Shown here one piece after another: positions 40,158 through 49,114 of a stretch of 64,000 nucleotides of DNA. The notes under the pieces were generated by a model. It was not told the DNA's origin, did not search any database, and worked only from the letters and a program-made list of their open reading frames with translations. Every line of letters starts with the position of its first letter. The stretch's first letter is position 1. Source of the stretch: Bradyrhizobium sp. LMTR 3 (GTDB lineage Bacteria > Pseudomonadota > Alphaproteobacteria > Rhizobiales > Xanthobacteraceae); contig NZ_MAXC01000053.1 in assembly GCF_001693485.1 (NCBI RefSeq), forward strand, positions 1 to 64,000. Reading direction: 5' to 3'. The position numbers and the translations under genes are program-made.

Positions 40158-40841
40158 ATGGATAGCTTTTCACCAGAAATCTGGCAGTCGCTCGGGCTCA
40201 CGATCGAGCTCGCGAGCGTGACCACCGTGATCCTGCTGATCATTGGCACGCCGCTCGCGTGGTGGCTAGCACGCTCGAAGAGCCTTTGGACTGAGGCGGT
40301 GGCCATGATCATCGCGCTGCCGCTGGTGCTGCCGCCAACAGTACTCGGTTTTTATCTGCTTGCCCTGCTCGGCCCCCGCCCGGTCGGCGTTCTCGCCTCT
40401 CTCTGGGGCGGGCGCACGCTGGCCTTCACCTTTGCGGGACTCGTGGTCGGATCGGTCTTGTCCGCGCTTCCTTTGGTGGTGCAGCCCATCCGCAACGCCT
40501 TCGCTGCTGTGGGTGACCGCCCGCTTGAGATCGCGGCCACTCTGCGCGCCTCGCCATTATATGCCTTCTTCACGGTCGCCGTGCCTCTGGCGTTACCGGG
40601 TATTATGAGAGCCGCCGTGCTTGGCTTTGCGCATACGATCGGCACGTTCGGGGTCGTGGTTATGATCGGCGGCAACATTCCTGGGCGCACCAAGGTCCTG
40701 TCGGCCTTTCTCTTCGATTTTGTCCAAGTGTCGCGCTGGCGCGAAGCAAGCTGGCTTGCCGGCGGCATGGCGATGTTCGCCGTTTCGGTAGTCCTCACCT
40801 TAACCTTGATCGACAAATACAGCAGAAGGAGGAGCACGTGA
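40158..40841 (+). CDS. modB: Molybdate ABC transporter permease ModB
   Basis: 227 residues with five to six membrane helices. The family landmarks are present: a first helix starting LGLTIELASVTTVILLIIG, IALPLVLPPTVLGFYLL, and the cytoplasmic EAA-type loop EIAATLRASPLYAFFTVAVP then LALPGI that contacts the ATPase. I chose the ATG at 40158 (MDSFSPEIW), which gives the usual length; the frame extends to 40107 over the modA relic. The stop overlaps the modC start (GTGA). It imports molybdate for the FeMo-cofactor. Intact, but its adjacent binding protein gene is broken. Confidence 0.92.
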   Translation: MDSFSPEIWQSLGLTIELASVTTVILLIIGTPLAWWLARSKSLWTEAVAMIIALPLVLPPTVLGFYLLALLGPRPVGVLASLWGGRTLAFTFAGLVVGSVLSALPLVVQPIRNAFAAVGDRPLEIAATLRASPLYAFFTVAVPLALPGIMRAAVLGFAHTIGTFGVVVMIGGNIPGRTKVLSAFLFDFVQVSRWREASWLAGGMAMFAVSVVLTLTLIDKYSRRRST

Positions 40842-42004
40842 GGACAGCCACACCGGGCCGAATTGAAATTGCCTTCAGCGGCGGTATCACTAGCTTTCCG
40901 GTCGATACGCACTTGAGCGTACCGGCCAAAGGCGTGGCGGCGATTTTCGGCCCGCCAGGCTGCGGCAAGACTGCGGTGGCACGCTGCATCGCCGGCCTTG
41001 AGCGTTTGCCGACCGGCTTCTGCGCCATCGATGGCGAGGTATGGCAGGACGAGACTACCTTCCGCCCACCTCATCTGCGTCCTATCGGCTATGTGTCTCA
41101 GGAAGCTAGCCTTTTTCCCCATTTGTCGGTCAGGCGCAACTTGCTTTACGGTGCGCCCAAGCCCAAACCGCGGCCGATCGCGTTTGATGAGGTGATCGAA
41201 CTGCTCGATCTGGCGACGCTGCTCGACCGCTCTCCCTCGCATCTCTCCAGCGGCGAGCGGCAGCGCGTCGCCATCGGTCGCGCGCTCTTGTCTCAGCCCA
41301 GATTGCTTGTGATGGACGAGCCGCTTGGCGCGCTCGACAGCTGCGCCAAACGTGAGATTCTGCCGTTCGTCGGGCGCCTGCCCGAGAAGCTCGCTCTGCC
41401 GATGATCTACATCGGCCATGACATGGCGGAGATCGAACGCTTTGCCGATTATCTCGTTATGATGGAGCGCGGCATGGTAACCGCGGCTGGGCCACTGCAT
41501 GTCTTGCAGAGCGATCCTGCGCTGCCGATTGCGACGAGCCGGGAAGCCGCCATCAGCCTTGATGCCGTGGTGAGCGGCTATGATGCGCGCTATGGGCTTC
41601 TTATTCTCCGCCTCAAAGGTGCGCGCCTGTTGGTGCCGGCGCCGCCGCTTGCACCAGGCGTGCACCAACGGCTGCGCATCTCTGCCTGCGACGTCAGCGT
41701 CGCGCGCGAAGCGCCGCGCGCAGGCTCCATCCTCAACGTTTTTCCGGCGCGCATCAGAGCCTGTTTGCCGCTCGGCGCGGCTGAGATCACGCTGGTACTT
41801 GCGCTCGGCACCGGGGGCTCGGGCGCGGAGATTTTGGCGCGCATCACGCGTTTCTCCTTTGATTCGCTAGGCCTCAAGGCTGGAATCGACGTATTCGCCC
41901 AGCTCAAGCAAGTTTCGCTGCTCTCGGCCTCCGAACCGCCACTGCAAACCATAGCGGCTTCCACACCAACAGCAGAGCCTGGACAGGCAAGCGCCGCGGC
42001 GTGA
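40838..42004 (+). CDS. modC: Molybdate ABC transporter ATPase ModC
   Basis: 388 residues from a GTG start that overlaps modB by four bases. Walker A is modified but recognisable (GPPGCGKTAVAR), the signature reads LSSGERQRVAIGRAL, Walker B is RLLVMDEPLGALDS, and the switch His is in YIGHDMAEI. The C-terminal third (from about 265) is a TOBE/Mop-type molybdate-binding regulatory domain (PGVHQRLRISACDVSVA, ILARITRFSFDSLGL). With ModB it forms the molybdate importer. A fragment of this gene recurs at 2880-3025 and a decayed copy at 42954-43240. Confidence 0.92.
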   Translation: MRTATPGRIEIAFSGGITSFPVDTHLSVPAKGVAAIFGPPGCGKTAVARCIAGLERLPTGFCAIDGEVWQDETTFRPPHLRPIGYVSQEASLFPHLSVRRNLLYGAPKPKPRPIAFDEVIELLDLATLLDRSPSHLSSGERQRVAIGRALLSQPRLLVMDEPLGALDSCAKREILPFVGRLPEKLALPMIYIGHDMAEIERFADYLVMMERGMVTAAGPLHVLQSDPALPIATSREAAISLDAVVSGYDARYGLLILRLKGARLLVPAPPLAPGVHQRLRISACDVSVAREAPRAGSILNVFPARIRACLPLGAAEITLVLALGTGGSGAEILARITRFSFDSLGLKAGIDVFAQLKQVSLLSASEPPLQTIAASTPTAEPGQASAAA

Positions 42005-42090
42005 AACGAGAAGCTCGGCACGAGAGGCGAGCGGCATCATCTTAAGCTTCCACTCTTGTCGTGCCACGCATGTGCGGTTGAAGACGCCGA

Positions 42091-42207
42091 TATCGGAAGC
42101 ATGACAAGCCGACCCAGCCATTCGACAGGGCACGCTGGCAGCTATGCGCGTTTTACTATCATCAACCAAGGCCGCGCACCATTTTCCTGAACGGCACGCG
42201 GATTGCT
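42091..42207 (+). promoter_or_regulatory. NifA/RpoN promoter candidate of mod copy 2
   Basis: The -24/-12 element CGGCACG-N4-TTGCT at 42192-42207 is preceded by a degraded NifA site (TAT-N10-ACA) at 42091-42106. The surrounding 180 bases align with the copy 1 intergenic region, showing that the whole control region was duplicated. Confidence 0.55.
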
Positions 42208-42272
42208 GGGATGAGGAGTAAAGAGCCGCGATGGCCACAGCCATCGCAGCGGCCCCGTCCCAGGAATTCCCG

Positions 42273-42740
42273 ATGACGCTTACCCGATTGATCCTGATCA
42301 ATTCAATTCTGACGCTGCTTGTGGTCGGAACTGCAGAAGCGGCAGAGATCGATGTGACGGTCGCTGCGAACTTCACCATGCAGGCCAAGGAGATGCAGCG
42401 TCGTTTAAGCAGAAGACTAGGCGAGGCCCCGTTGAGCTTTGGCGCGAGCGGACAGTTTTACGGCCAGATCACGCAAGGGGCGCCGTTTGAGATGTTTCTC
42501 TCGGCCGACGATGCCCGCCCGAGCAAACTGGTCGAGAACCGTCTCGCGGTTCCGGAAAGCCGCTTCACCTATGCGATCGGCAACCTCGTGCTGTGGAGTT
42601 CGACTCAGAAGTTTGTGAACGACGCGGAGACTTTCGCAAAACTGTCGATCTACAATCCGGCGGCGGCGCTTTATGGCGCAGCCGCGGAGCACGCTGTGAA
42701 AGCGCTCGGCACCTGTGAGTCGACGCAGCCAAAGCTGATC
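42273..42740 (+). pseudogene. modA copy 2, truncated
   Basis: The start MTLTRLILINSILTLLVV forms a good signal peptide with cleavage near AEAAE. The mature part is better preserved than copy 1: IDVTVAANFTMQAKEMQ, APFEMFLSADDARPSKLVE and LVLWSSTQKFVNDAET. It breaks after ALGTCESTQPKLIAEFA, where the reading enters modB-derived sequence. About the last 90 residues are gone, removing much of the second lobe. An upstream ATG at 42231 is in frame. Confidence 0.75.
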
Positions 42741-42957
42741 GCGGAATTCGCGCGTCTCTGTGGGACGGACGCACCCTCCCCTTCACCTTTGCCGGGCTTG
42801 TGGTCGGATCGGTTTTGTACGGGCTGTCTTTCGTGGTGCAGCCGCTTCCGAACGCCGCCGTGGCCAAGCTGGCTCGCCGTGGGCATGGTGATGCTCGGCC
42901 TTGCGGTAATCTTCACCGCAGCGTTGATCGAGAAGTGCAGCGCAAGGAGAGCACGTG
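42741..42957 (+). pseudogene. modB copy 2, internal deletion
   Basis: Two pieces of modB are joined: SLWDGRTLPFTFAGLVVGSV then LYGLSFVVQP from the middle of the protein, and LAVGMVMLGLAVIFTAALIE then KCSARRAR from the extreme C-terminus. About 75 residues between them are missing and the frames differ. The stop/start overlap with the following modC remnant is retained. Confidence 0.7.
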
Positions 42958-43240
42958 AGGACAGCCACACCAGACCGGATCGAAATCGCCTTCAGCGATA
43001 GGCTCGCTAGCTTTGCAATCGATGCGCAGTTCAGTGTACGGGCCAAAGGTGTGGCGGCGACCTCCAGCACGGCGCGCATGACGCGCAGCTGCCTATGCGC
43101 TAAGGCTCAACTATGGAATTGACGTATTCGCCCCAGGTCAAAGGTCGTCTCGCCGGTTCACGACCTCTGAACCCTAGGGCATCGCGCCATCTACGCCAGC
43201 AGTAGATACTGGACAGGCAGGCGCTGCAGGTGAAACGACC
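42954..43240 (+). pseudogene. modC copy 2, internal deletion
   Basis: A GTG start gives RTATPDRIEIAFSDRLASFA then IDAQFSVRAKGVAAT, matching the first 35 residues of ModC (RTATPGRIEIAFSGGITSFP). It then jumps to a C-terminal LNYGIDVFAQVK-like segment in another frame. Walker A, the signature and Walker B are all deleted. Confidence 0.7.
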
Positions 43241-43254
43241 AGAGGATCAAGCCT

Positions 43255-43735
43255 ATGATCGCCAACCTCGCCGAGATCGATCCCAAGCGCGTTGCGGCAA
43301 TCCTCTACAGGCCGGAACAAGACGCGGATAGACTGCTCGCCGACTTGACCCAGGATCTCGCGCGGCAAGGCGTGCGCGTCGGCGGCATCGTCCAGCGAAC
43401 CTTCAAGGGCGCAAACGGCACGAAAAACCATGCTAGCACTCGACGTTGCAACGGGGCGCGAGATTCCGATCCGTCGGCCGCTCGGCAGCGGCGCCATGTC
43501 CTGCAAACACGATGCTAATGGGTTTGCCGATGCCGCAGTTGTCGTGTCCCGCGCGATCAAACGGCACGTCGATCTCCTCGTGATCAACAAATTCTCCAGG
43601 AAGGAGGCGTCCGGGCAGGGCCTGCGAGGAATTTGCTGATGCGATCATTGCTGGCGTGCCGCTCCTCACTGCTGTTCCCGAAAAACCATGCCGCGTGGCG
43701 GACTTTCACCGGAGATGTCGGCACGACGCTGCTGT
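43255..43735 (+). pseudogene. DUF2478-domain gene, frameshifted
   Basis: From the ATG at 43255: MIANLAEIDPKRVAAILYRP and DLTQDLARQGVRVGGIVQRT. Then, in the next frame, MLALDVATGREIPIRRPLGS and GFADAAVVVSRAIKRHVDLL then VINKFSRKEASGQGL, and a third frame ends with ADAIIAGVPLLTAVPEK. This matches DUF2478, a nucleoside-triphosphatase-like family often found beside molybdenum transport genes. Two frameshifts are needed to join the parts. Confidence 0.7.
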
Positions 43736-44009
43736 GCTAGCGACAGGTCGTGGAGGGACGATGGCGCGACATCGCCCTGCGTCTGCCGCGCATTCGCGCG
43801 CATTCCATCGCGTCAGCGCCTATTTACCAATCATCAGATCCGACAGCTTGATCACGGCGGGAGGAAATCCACAATTTTGACCCCGAGAACGTCCGCGGCG
43901 GCCTCGATCTTAGCAAATGCAGCGACGCGCCAAGTCCCGTGGCCGCGAATTCAACGCCGATGATGTAGTTAAAGCGTTGCTGATGGACGCTGTGTTGTAA
44001 CAGTTTGAG

Positions 44010-44308
44010 GCACCGCCTTTGGCGACCCCGCCGCTGTACGTCTCTCCTACGGCATCGATCTCGAATTACCGTCGAACATTTCGGCCCGCGCATGCGTCGC
44101 AATAGCAGCGAGGCTTATTGTTCACATTCCCGCTGCCGAAATGTTTGCTGTCCTCGGGGAGAGCGCCGATGACTCAATTCCCAAAACCGTCCGGATCGCC
44201 GTTACATCGCCAATGACAGACGCGATGTTACAGGAGGGCTTGGCGCGCTTGACATCGATCTCTGTGCTCGCGTTGAACGTGACGTTTCTTCTCACACGAG
44301 GGCCATGA
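44010..44308 (+). pseudogene. Possible aminotransferase C-terminal remnant
   Basis: One frame reads GTAFGDPAAVRLSYGIDLE and later EMFAVLGESADDSIPKTVRI and DAMLQEGLARL. The first block resembles the 'G-x-x-F-G-x-x-G-x-x-R-l-S-y' end of class I PLP-dependent aminotransferases. No PLP-lysine region is visible, so this is weak evidence for a short relic. Confidence 0.3.
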
Positions 44309-44436
44309 GCGAGCCTTGACCTCCCAGAAGGCAAGCCGCTGATGCAGCGAAGCAATCCATCGTGCGGCAGAAGGAGAGAATAGATTAGTTCGTCGCTCCG
44401 CTCCTCGCAATGATGAAGAGAGAGAGCGCAGCCGCG

Positions 44437-44652
44437 CTACGGCCGCATGAACATGAAATCCGTCGCTGGATCGCAATTATCGGCGACGAAGCGCAACTCC
44501 GACTGAACGTCGTCGACCGGCCGGCTCTCGAGATATTTCGCGACCAAACAACTAAGCAGCGCGCGGCAAACGCTGTCAGTCCCAAGACCCGCGCCCTCCG
44601 CCTCCGCAATGGCGGCGGAAAAATGACGTGTCGCGATTTCAGTTGCTGACAT
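44437..44652 (-). CDS. Small conserved hypothetical protein (71 aa)
   Basis: The ATG at 44652 is preceded by GGGAGG at seven bases. The product starts MSATEIATRHFSAAIAEAEG and ends LRFVADNCDPATDFMFMRP. It is helical and acidic with no signal peptide. I recall closely similar short proteins in Bradyrhizobium genomes but know no function. Unlike its neighbours it shows no frame damage, so it is probably expressed. It lies between the mod relics and ahpC. Confidence 0.55.
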   Translation of the reverse strand: MSATEIATRHFSAAIAEAEGAGLGTDSVCRALLSCLVAKYLESRPVDDVQSELRFVADNCDPATDFMFMRP

Positions 44653-45163
44653 CCGTGCCTCCCAATTCTTCCAGATCACTCCTTATGCCTAAAAGCGTCT
44701 ACGCTGCCTTTGATCCTGATCAACGGATCTGGCTTGAGCTCGCTCGGCTACTATCCCCGATCCATCGGCATCGATCAAAACAAGTTCATCCCAGCTCCCG
44801 CTCCACCTCACATCAGCGGTCCTCGCGCGCGTCGTGAGGGCGACCAGTGGCTTGGCGGAACATTGCCCCGCGCGCTGAGTTCATCTTATCAAGCGCATTC
44901 TTTTGGCATTATAACACACCCGAACATTTGACTTGGGCTAATCGTTCAAAGGCGCGCAACCGGTCGAGCACGGCAACATACTCAGTCATTGAAGCAGGAC
45001 GGCAGGACCATTCAATGGAAACCATGATGTTGAGTTGCCTCCACGGCGAGCGTCCGATTGTTGCATTTCCGCCAGTTGAATCGCGATATCATCTGGCATA
45101 TCGCTTGCTTCGCCTGATGCCGGAATCATCAGTTTCCGCGCGAAGCAATCTTGTGAGGACAAT
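44653..45163. other. No supportable gene
   Basis: Upstream region of ahpC. The frames here have no recognisable domain. The last 60 bases should hold the ahpC promoter, but no clear element was identified. Confidence 0.4.
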
Positions 45164-45718
45164 ATGCTTGGAATTGGAAGTAAGCTGCCGTCGTTCGAAA
45201 TCACAGGCGTCAAGCCCGGCTTTCACCAGCACGAGGAGAACGGGCAGAGCGCGTTCGAGACGCTGACGGAGAACAGCTTCCCTGGGAAATGGAAAGTCAT
45301 CTTCTTCTACCCCAAGGATTTCACCTTCGTCTGCCCAACCGAGATCGCGGAGTTTGCCCGGCTATCGAAGGATTTTGCCGACCGCGATGCGGTCGTGCTA
45401 GGCGGTTCGACCGACAACGAGTTCTGCAAGCTCGCCTGGCGGCGCTCGCACAAGGACCTGCAACATCTGCCAATCTGGCAGTTTGCCGACACTAAGGGCG
45501 GGCTGGTCGATGGCCTCGATGTGCGTTCGCCCGACGGCGTCGCCTATCGCTACACATTCGTCGTCGACCCCGAAAATACGATCCAGCACGTTTACGCGAC
45601 CAATCTAAATGTCGGCCGCAGCCCGAAGGACACGCTGCGCGTTCTGGACGCGCTACAGACCGACGAGCTCTGCGCCTGTAACCGCGAGATCGGCGGCGAA
45701 ACCTTGAAAGTTGCTTGA
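45164..45718 (+). CDS. ahpC: Alkyl hydroperoxide reductase AhpC (peroxiredoxin)
   Basis: 184 residues, a 2-Cys peroxiredoxin that reduces hydrogen peroxide, organic peroxides and peroxynitrite in the cytoplasm. The peroxidatic Cys lies in FYPKDFTFVCPTEIAEF (near 60) and the C-terminal Cys pair is in ELCACNREI. It is of the AhpC/AhpD group rather than the AhpF-linked form: the gene is followed after six bases by ahpD, which supplies reducing power. Intact. Such a pair would protect against oxidative stress in planta. No OxyR gene is visible nearby. Confidence 0.92.
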   Translation: MLGIGSKLPSFEITGVKPGFHQHEENGQSAFETLTENSFPGKWKVIFFYPKDFTFVCPTEIAEFARLSKDFADRDAVVLGGSTDNEFCKLAWRRSHKDLQHLPIWQFADTKGGLVDGLDVRSPDGVAYRYTFVVDPENTIQHVYATNLNVGRSPKDTLRVLDALQTDELCACNREIGGETLKVA

Positions 45719-45724
45719 GGCATC

Positions 45725-46270
45725 ATGTTGATTGAACAGCTAAAGGACCAGATTCCCGATTTCGCCAAGGACGTCAGACTCAACTTGGCGTCGATGATGT
45801 CGGATGAGACGCTATCACCGCAGAGCAAATACGGGCTGTTGCTCGCCACCGCGATCGCGGCGCGCAATCCCGTGGTGATCGCCGCAATGGAATCTGAGGC
45901 CGCCGTCGTGATGACGCCGGCCGCGGTCGCGGCGGCGAAATCCGCAGCCTCCGTGATGGCAATGAACAACGTCTACTACCGCTTCGTTCACCTCGCCTCC
46001 AATCCGGAATACAAGACGATTCCGGCGCGGCTGCGCATGAACGTGATCGGCAATCCCGGCGTGGACAAAGCCGATTTCGAGCTGTGGTCGCTGGCGGTAA
46101 GCGCCATCAACGGCTGCGGCGCCTGCATGGACGCTCATGAGAAGGCGCTGCGGGAAGCCGGCGTCAGCTCGGCGGCCATCCAAACCGCGGTCCGCTTTGC
46201 CGCGATCGTGCAGTCGGTTGCGGTTGCGATCGAGGCGGCCGGCATGGGCGTGACCCAGGCGGTGGTGTGA
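45725..46270 (+). CDS. ahpD: Alkylhydroperoxidase AhpD
   Basis: 181 residues of the carboxymuconolactone decarboxylase/AhpD fold. The redox motif INGCGACMDAHEKAL (near 130-145) has the C-x-x-C pair and the following His/Glu of the proton relay. AhpD transfers electrons, in known cases from lipoylated dihydrolipoamide succinyltransferase, to AhpC. It lies six bases after ahpC and is almost certainly co-transcribed with it. No damage is seen. Confidence 0.92.
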   Translation: MLIEQLKDQIPDFAKDVRLNLASMMSDETLSPQSKYGLLLATAIAARNPVVIAAMESEAAVVMTPAAVAAAKSAASVMAMNNVYYRFVHLASNPEYKTIPARLRMNVIGNPGVDKADFELWSLAVSAINGCGACMDAHEKALREAGVSSAAIQTAVRFAAIVQSVAVAIEAAGMGVTQAVV

Positions 46271-46466
46271 TCCACTCCTTCGCGCTCTTGCCGGGGGTGT
46301 TCTGGAATCGAAATCCGGTTCATAGTGGCGCATTTGGGAAAAGGCGCCCCTCAGCAATCTCAATAGATTGGCAGCCGTTTCCAAATGAAAACAGCGCGTC
46401 CGGCTGGAGGCGCACGTTGGCGGCGCCTACCGTGAGGCGAGGCATTCTATAGTGATCAGATCGAAG

Positions 46467-48002
46467 TTAACGAGCTCTGCAGCTTCCGTACTTTCGTCGA
46501 TATGCAGCTAAGAAGTCTTCATCGGCGCAGATGCACCGTCCCGACGGATCTTTCGCCTTGGGATCGTGAAGGTGCGAGGCGAGTGGACGAAGCAGGTTAA
46601 TCCGTGTGCTTGTGGTCCGCAGGTTCAGAAGCCCGGAAGCGTGCTTCACGAGATCCGCCGCCAACATTATACCAGCGAGAGCCGACTGAAACGACATCGG
46701 CACAACGGCTCTCACCGGCTGCGCTCCGTCCGTCAGGCGCATGACAATCCCCCCGCAGATTGCCCGCTGGTGAAAGGATCGGACGGACTGGCCGACAAAC
46801 TCTTTAAGGGCTTCGGACGGAATGTTGAACGCCTTGGCGACACGTTCGACGAAACCTACATCCACCGGCCTGTTCGTCTGAAGGAGATCCCGGATCTCCT
46901 GTTGCGCCTCCGGCATCTTCAGCTCCTCAGCAATCTTCTCGTCTTCGTCCTTTATCTTCCCGTGAGGCAAGTAAAGGCAGGCCAGACATGCCCGGCCGTC
47001 ATCAAAGCCATGGCGCGACACTCCGAGATCAAGTTCTTGTGTCCAGGCGTTTACGATCCATTTCGGCAACGCCCCCTGCACGGCAATGCGGTCCGGAGCG
47101 TTGTCCAATGCGACAGCGACTCTTTCGAACATCCAATCGTTCCGGTCGCTCACATAGACGTCCCATTTGGCACAATGAGCCGACACTTCCAGCGCCGTGT
47201 CCGCGAGCGCGGCACGCGCCAGATCCACTTTTGGTGAACCAACATCACATTGGCCGGCCAGCACGTAGCGCTGTAGATTCGAAAGATCGACCTCCTCATC
47301 GTCCACCAGACGGAGCGATCCCTTAAGGCTCGCCGTGCGAGCCAAGGCCCAAATGGCACCATTGCCGATCGCGCCGAGCCCGACGAGGTGAGTCTCGCCG
47401 ATATCCGTTCCTTCCATACCCGGACCGGAGTCAGGAGTACCCTGGGCGTAGGTCAGCATTGACAGGTCGATAAGTTCGTCGGCGTCGCCCTGCTCCAGCT
47501 GGTCGGCAAATACCGTCCGAAAAACGTTGGCTGCCGCGAAGCATGCCGTAGCTCCCGCGCCAAACGGATTCATCGACTTGCCGGAGCCAACCGGAACGCG
47601 GCTCGAAAGTTTGGCTCTCCATTCGTCCGAGCCGATGAAGAAGGTCGGACACTTAATGCGCGACGGACTGCTTCCAACGACCACGGAAACCGTAACGGCC
47701 TTCCTGGTTTTCGCGAGCTCGATCTCAGGATTTATGGACTTCGCCAGGAACTCCAGGATTGGAACATGATCCTTCGCCTTTTCATCGAGAGGCCGCAGCG
47801 CGATTGTGGGATAAAGACGCGACAACAGCCTGATGATCATATCAAGGCTGGCTCTGCCTTCCCACGACTGCACGGCTGCGCCGTCGAAAGACACTCCGAT
47901 CACTTGCGCGGCAAGCCTGTCCTCGAACGCCGACATCTTGAAATTGGTCAGCACCCGCGACGCTGCCGACGCCGCGCGGTCCATGAAGTTGGCCCTGGCC
48001 AT
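46467..48002 (-). CDS. E1-like ThiF-fold activating enzyme of a ubiquitin-like system
   Basis: 511 residues. The first ~195 residues are not assigned; the ThiF/E1 adenylation domain follows with nucleotide loop VGLGAIGNG (207-215), acidic motif DDEEVDLSNLQRY (234-246), and the Arg/Lys-containing GSPKVDLARAAL. A C-x-x-C pair (CLAC, 339-342) and a later CIC (490-492) may bind zinc. Cys417 in RAICGGI is a candidate thioester Cys. The enzyme would adenylate the C-terminal Gly of the Ubl encoded at 49107-49397 and pass it on. It is the last gene of a four-gene operon, three bases after the JAMM gene. Open and intact. Confidence 0.88.
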   Translation of the reverse strand: MARANFMDRAASAASRVLTNFKMSAFEDRLAAQVIGVSFDGAAVQSWEGRASLDMIIRLLSRLYPTIALRPLDEKAKDHVPILEFLAKSINPEIELAKTRKAVTVSVVVGSSPSRIKCPTFFIGSDEWRAKLSSRVPVGSGKSMNPFGAGATACFAAANVFRTVFADQLEQGDADELIDLSMLTYAQGTPDSGPGMEGTDIGETHLVGLGAIGNGAIWALARTASLKGSLRLVDDEEVDLSNLQRYVLAGQCDVGSPKVDLARAALADTALEVSAHCAKWDVYVSDRNDWMFERVAVALDNAPDRIAVQGALPKWIVNAWTQELDLGVSRHGFDDGRACLACLYLPHGKIKDEDEKIAEELKMPEAQQEIRDLLQTNRPVDVGFVERVAKAFNIPSEALKEFVGQSVRSFHQRAICGGIVMRLTDGAQPVRAVVPMSFQSALAGIMLAADLVKHASGLLNLRTTSTRINLLRPLASHLHDPKAKDPSGRCICADEDFLAAYRRKYGSCRAR

Positions 48003-48005
48003 CGT

Positions 48006-48494
48006 TCAATCCTTGATTAAAATCATCCGCGTAACCTGGCCAACCGACAAGGGGCGCCACACTCCAGCCCCGTCAAGCCGGTACGATGCGACGTCCCTGA
48101 GATCGAAGGGCACTCGCGCGAAGTCCGGCACGACCAAAGACAAGCACCCCACCGTCGTGGCGATCGCGTACTCGTCGTCCGTGCTGGAATGATAGGCTCG
48201 GCCGGGATGACTGTGTATCTGGGCAATGAGCGCAAGCTTCTCCCGGTACAGCCATACATTTATGCGATGCAGCTCTTCAGGTCCTATTACGACGCACACC
48301 CCATCGGCAGTACGTATGTGGCGCTGGGCGGGAATGAGCGTCCTATGTACCTGAAAATGGTGCCCCGTCTGACGGCCTACCCAGAGGCCGAGACCTTCAT
48401 GCCCTTCACGACCCACCTTCCGCAAATGGGCATGGAGTTCGTCTACGCAGCCAGGCGGTACCGAGAGGACCGTAACGTCCGCAATCTGATTCAT
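48006..48494 (-). CDS. JAMM/Mov34 (JAB) metalloprotease
   Basis: 162 residues. The zinc-dependent deubiquitinase motif is complete: Glu33 (GHEGLGLW), His94 and His96 in QIHSHPG, then Ser103/104 and Asp106/107 in HSSTDD. In bacterial ubiquitin-like operons this protein removes the Ubl from targets or trims its precursor. I take the ATG at 48494, which overlaps the stop of the upstream CEHH gene (ATGA) and gives the normal length; the frame stays open to 48650 only over the neighbour's coding region. It lies between the E2-slot protein and the E1. Confidence 0.88.
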   Translation of the reverse strand: MNQIADVTVLSVPPGCVDELHAHLRKVGREGHEGLGLWVGRQTGHHFQVHRTLIPAQRHIRTADGVCVVIGPEELHRINVWLYREKLALIAQIHSHPGRAYHSSTDDEYAIATTVGCLSLVVPDFARVPFDLRDVASYRLDGAGVWRPLSVGQVTRMILIKD

Positions 48495-49114
48495 TCCGGT
48501 ACGGCCAGTAATGAGGGCAGCACGTTCACCGCCGGGATCTGGACCTGCACCTGTACCTGGTAATGCTCGATCGGCTTTACCCCGTGGTGCCATATCTTTT
48601 CGAGGATAAAAGCTAAGGATCCTTCGCCAGAGCCTCGATGCATTAGCCATGAATCACCCGTGTGAGCGGGATTGTCGTGGTATTCGCGAATACCGGGAAG
48701 ACAAATAAATGGCCGATCATCAGGGCTGTTGTACTGAATCATGTTTGTCATTTGCACCCCTCCCTGCTGGGCCAGCGCCAGAATGGTTTCGGGAGTTGCG
48801 CCCGGGATTGCCGCACGGCGAAGCATTTGCACCTGGAGCAATTTGGCGGGTATCGGTTCGCGCGTGAAAGGGTCCACGAACCTGACGGAGGGCGGCCGTA
48901 GATCGTAATCCGTAAAATTCAGCGCGATGCCAGCGACGATCGGAGGCGGTCTTGGCTTGGTCGCCGCGAAAACCACGAAGATTTCCGGAAACTCTGCTTC
49001 AAGCAGGATCCAGCCCCTCTTGCGATAGACCGATTCCATGCTCCGATAGTTGGCAAGCTCCCGCTCGAACTTTACGCGCGAGACCTCGGGATCGACAGTT
49101 TGGAGATCAGCCAC
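48491..49114 (-). CDS. E2-slot protein with CEHH metal-binding-type motif
   Basis: 207 residues. The only Cys (138) sits in C-x5-E-x-H-x4-H (CLPGIREYHDNPAH, 138-151), which fits the Pfam 'Metal_CEHH' signature described for bacterial Ubl operons. The N-terminal half (RGWILLEAEFPEIFVVFAAT, then FTDYDLRPPSVRFVDP) resembles the E2/UBC core, with a Pro-rich strand before the active region. It occupies the E2 position between Ubl and JAMM genes. Whether Cys138 carries Ubl as a thioester or binds metal cannot be told from sequence. It overlaps the Ubl gene by eight bases and the JAMM gene by four. Confidence 0.8.
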   Translation of the reverse strand: MADLQTVDPEVSRVKFERELANYRSMESVYRKRGWILLEAEFPEIFVVFAATKPRPPPIVAGIALNFTDYDLRPPSVRFVDPFTREPIPAKLLQVQMLRRAAIPGATPETILALAQQGGVQMTNMIQYNSPDDRPFICLPGIREYHDNPAHTGDSWLMHRGSGEGSLAFILEKIWHHGVKPIEHYQVQVQVQIPAVNVLPSLLAVPE

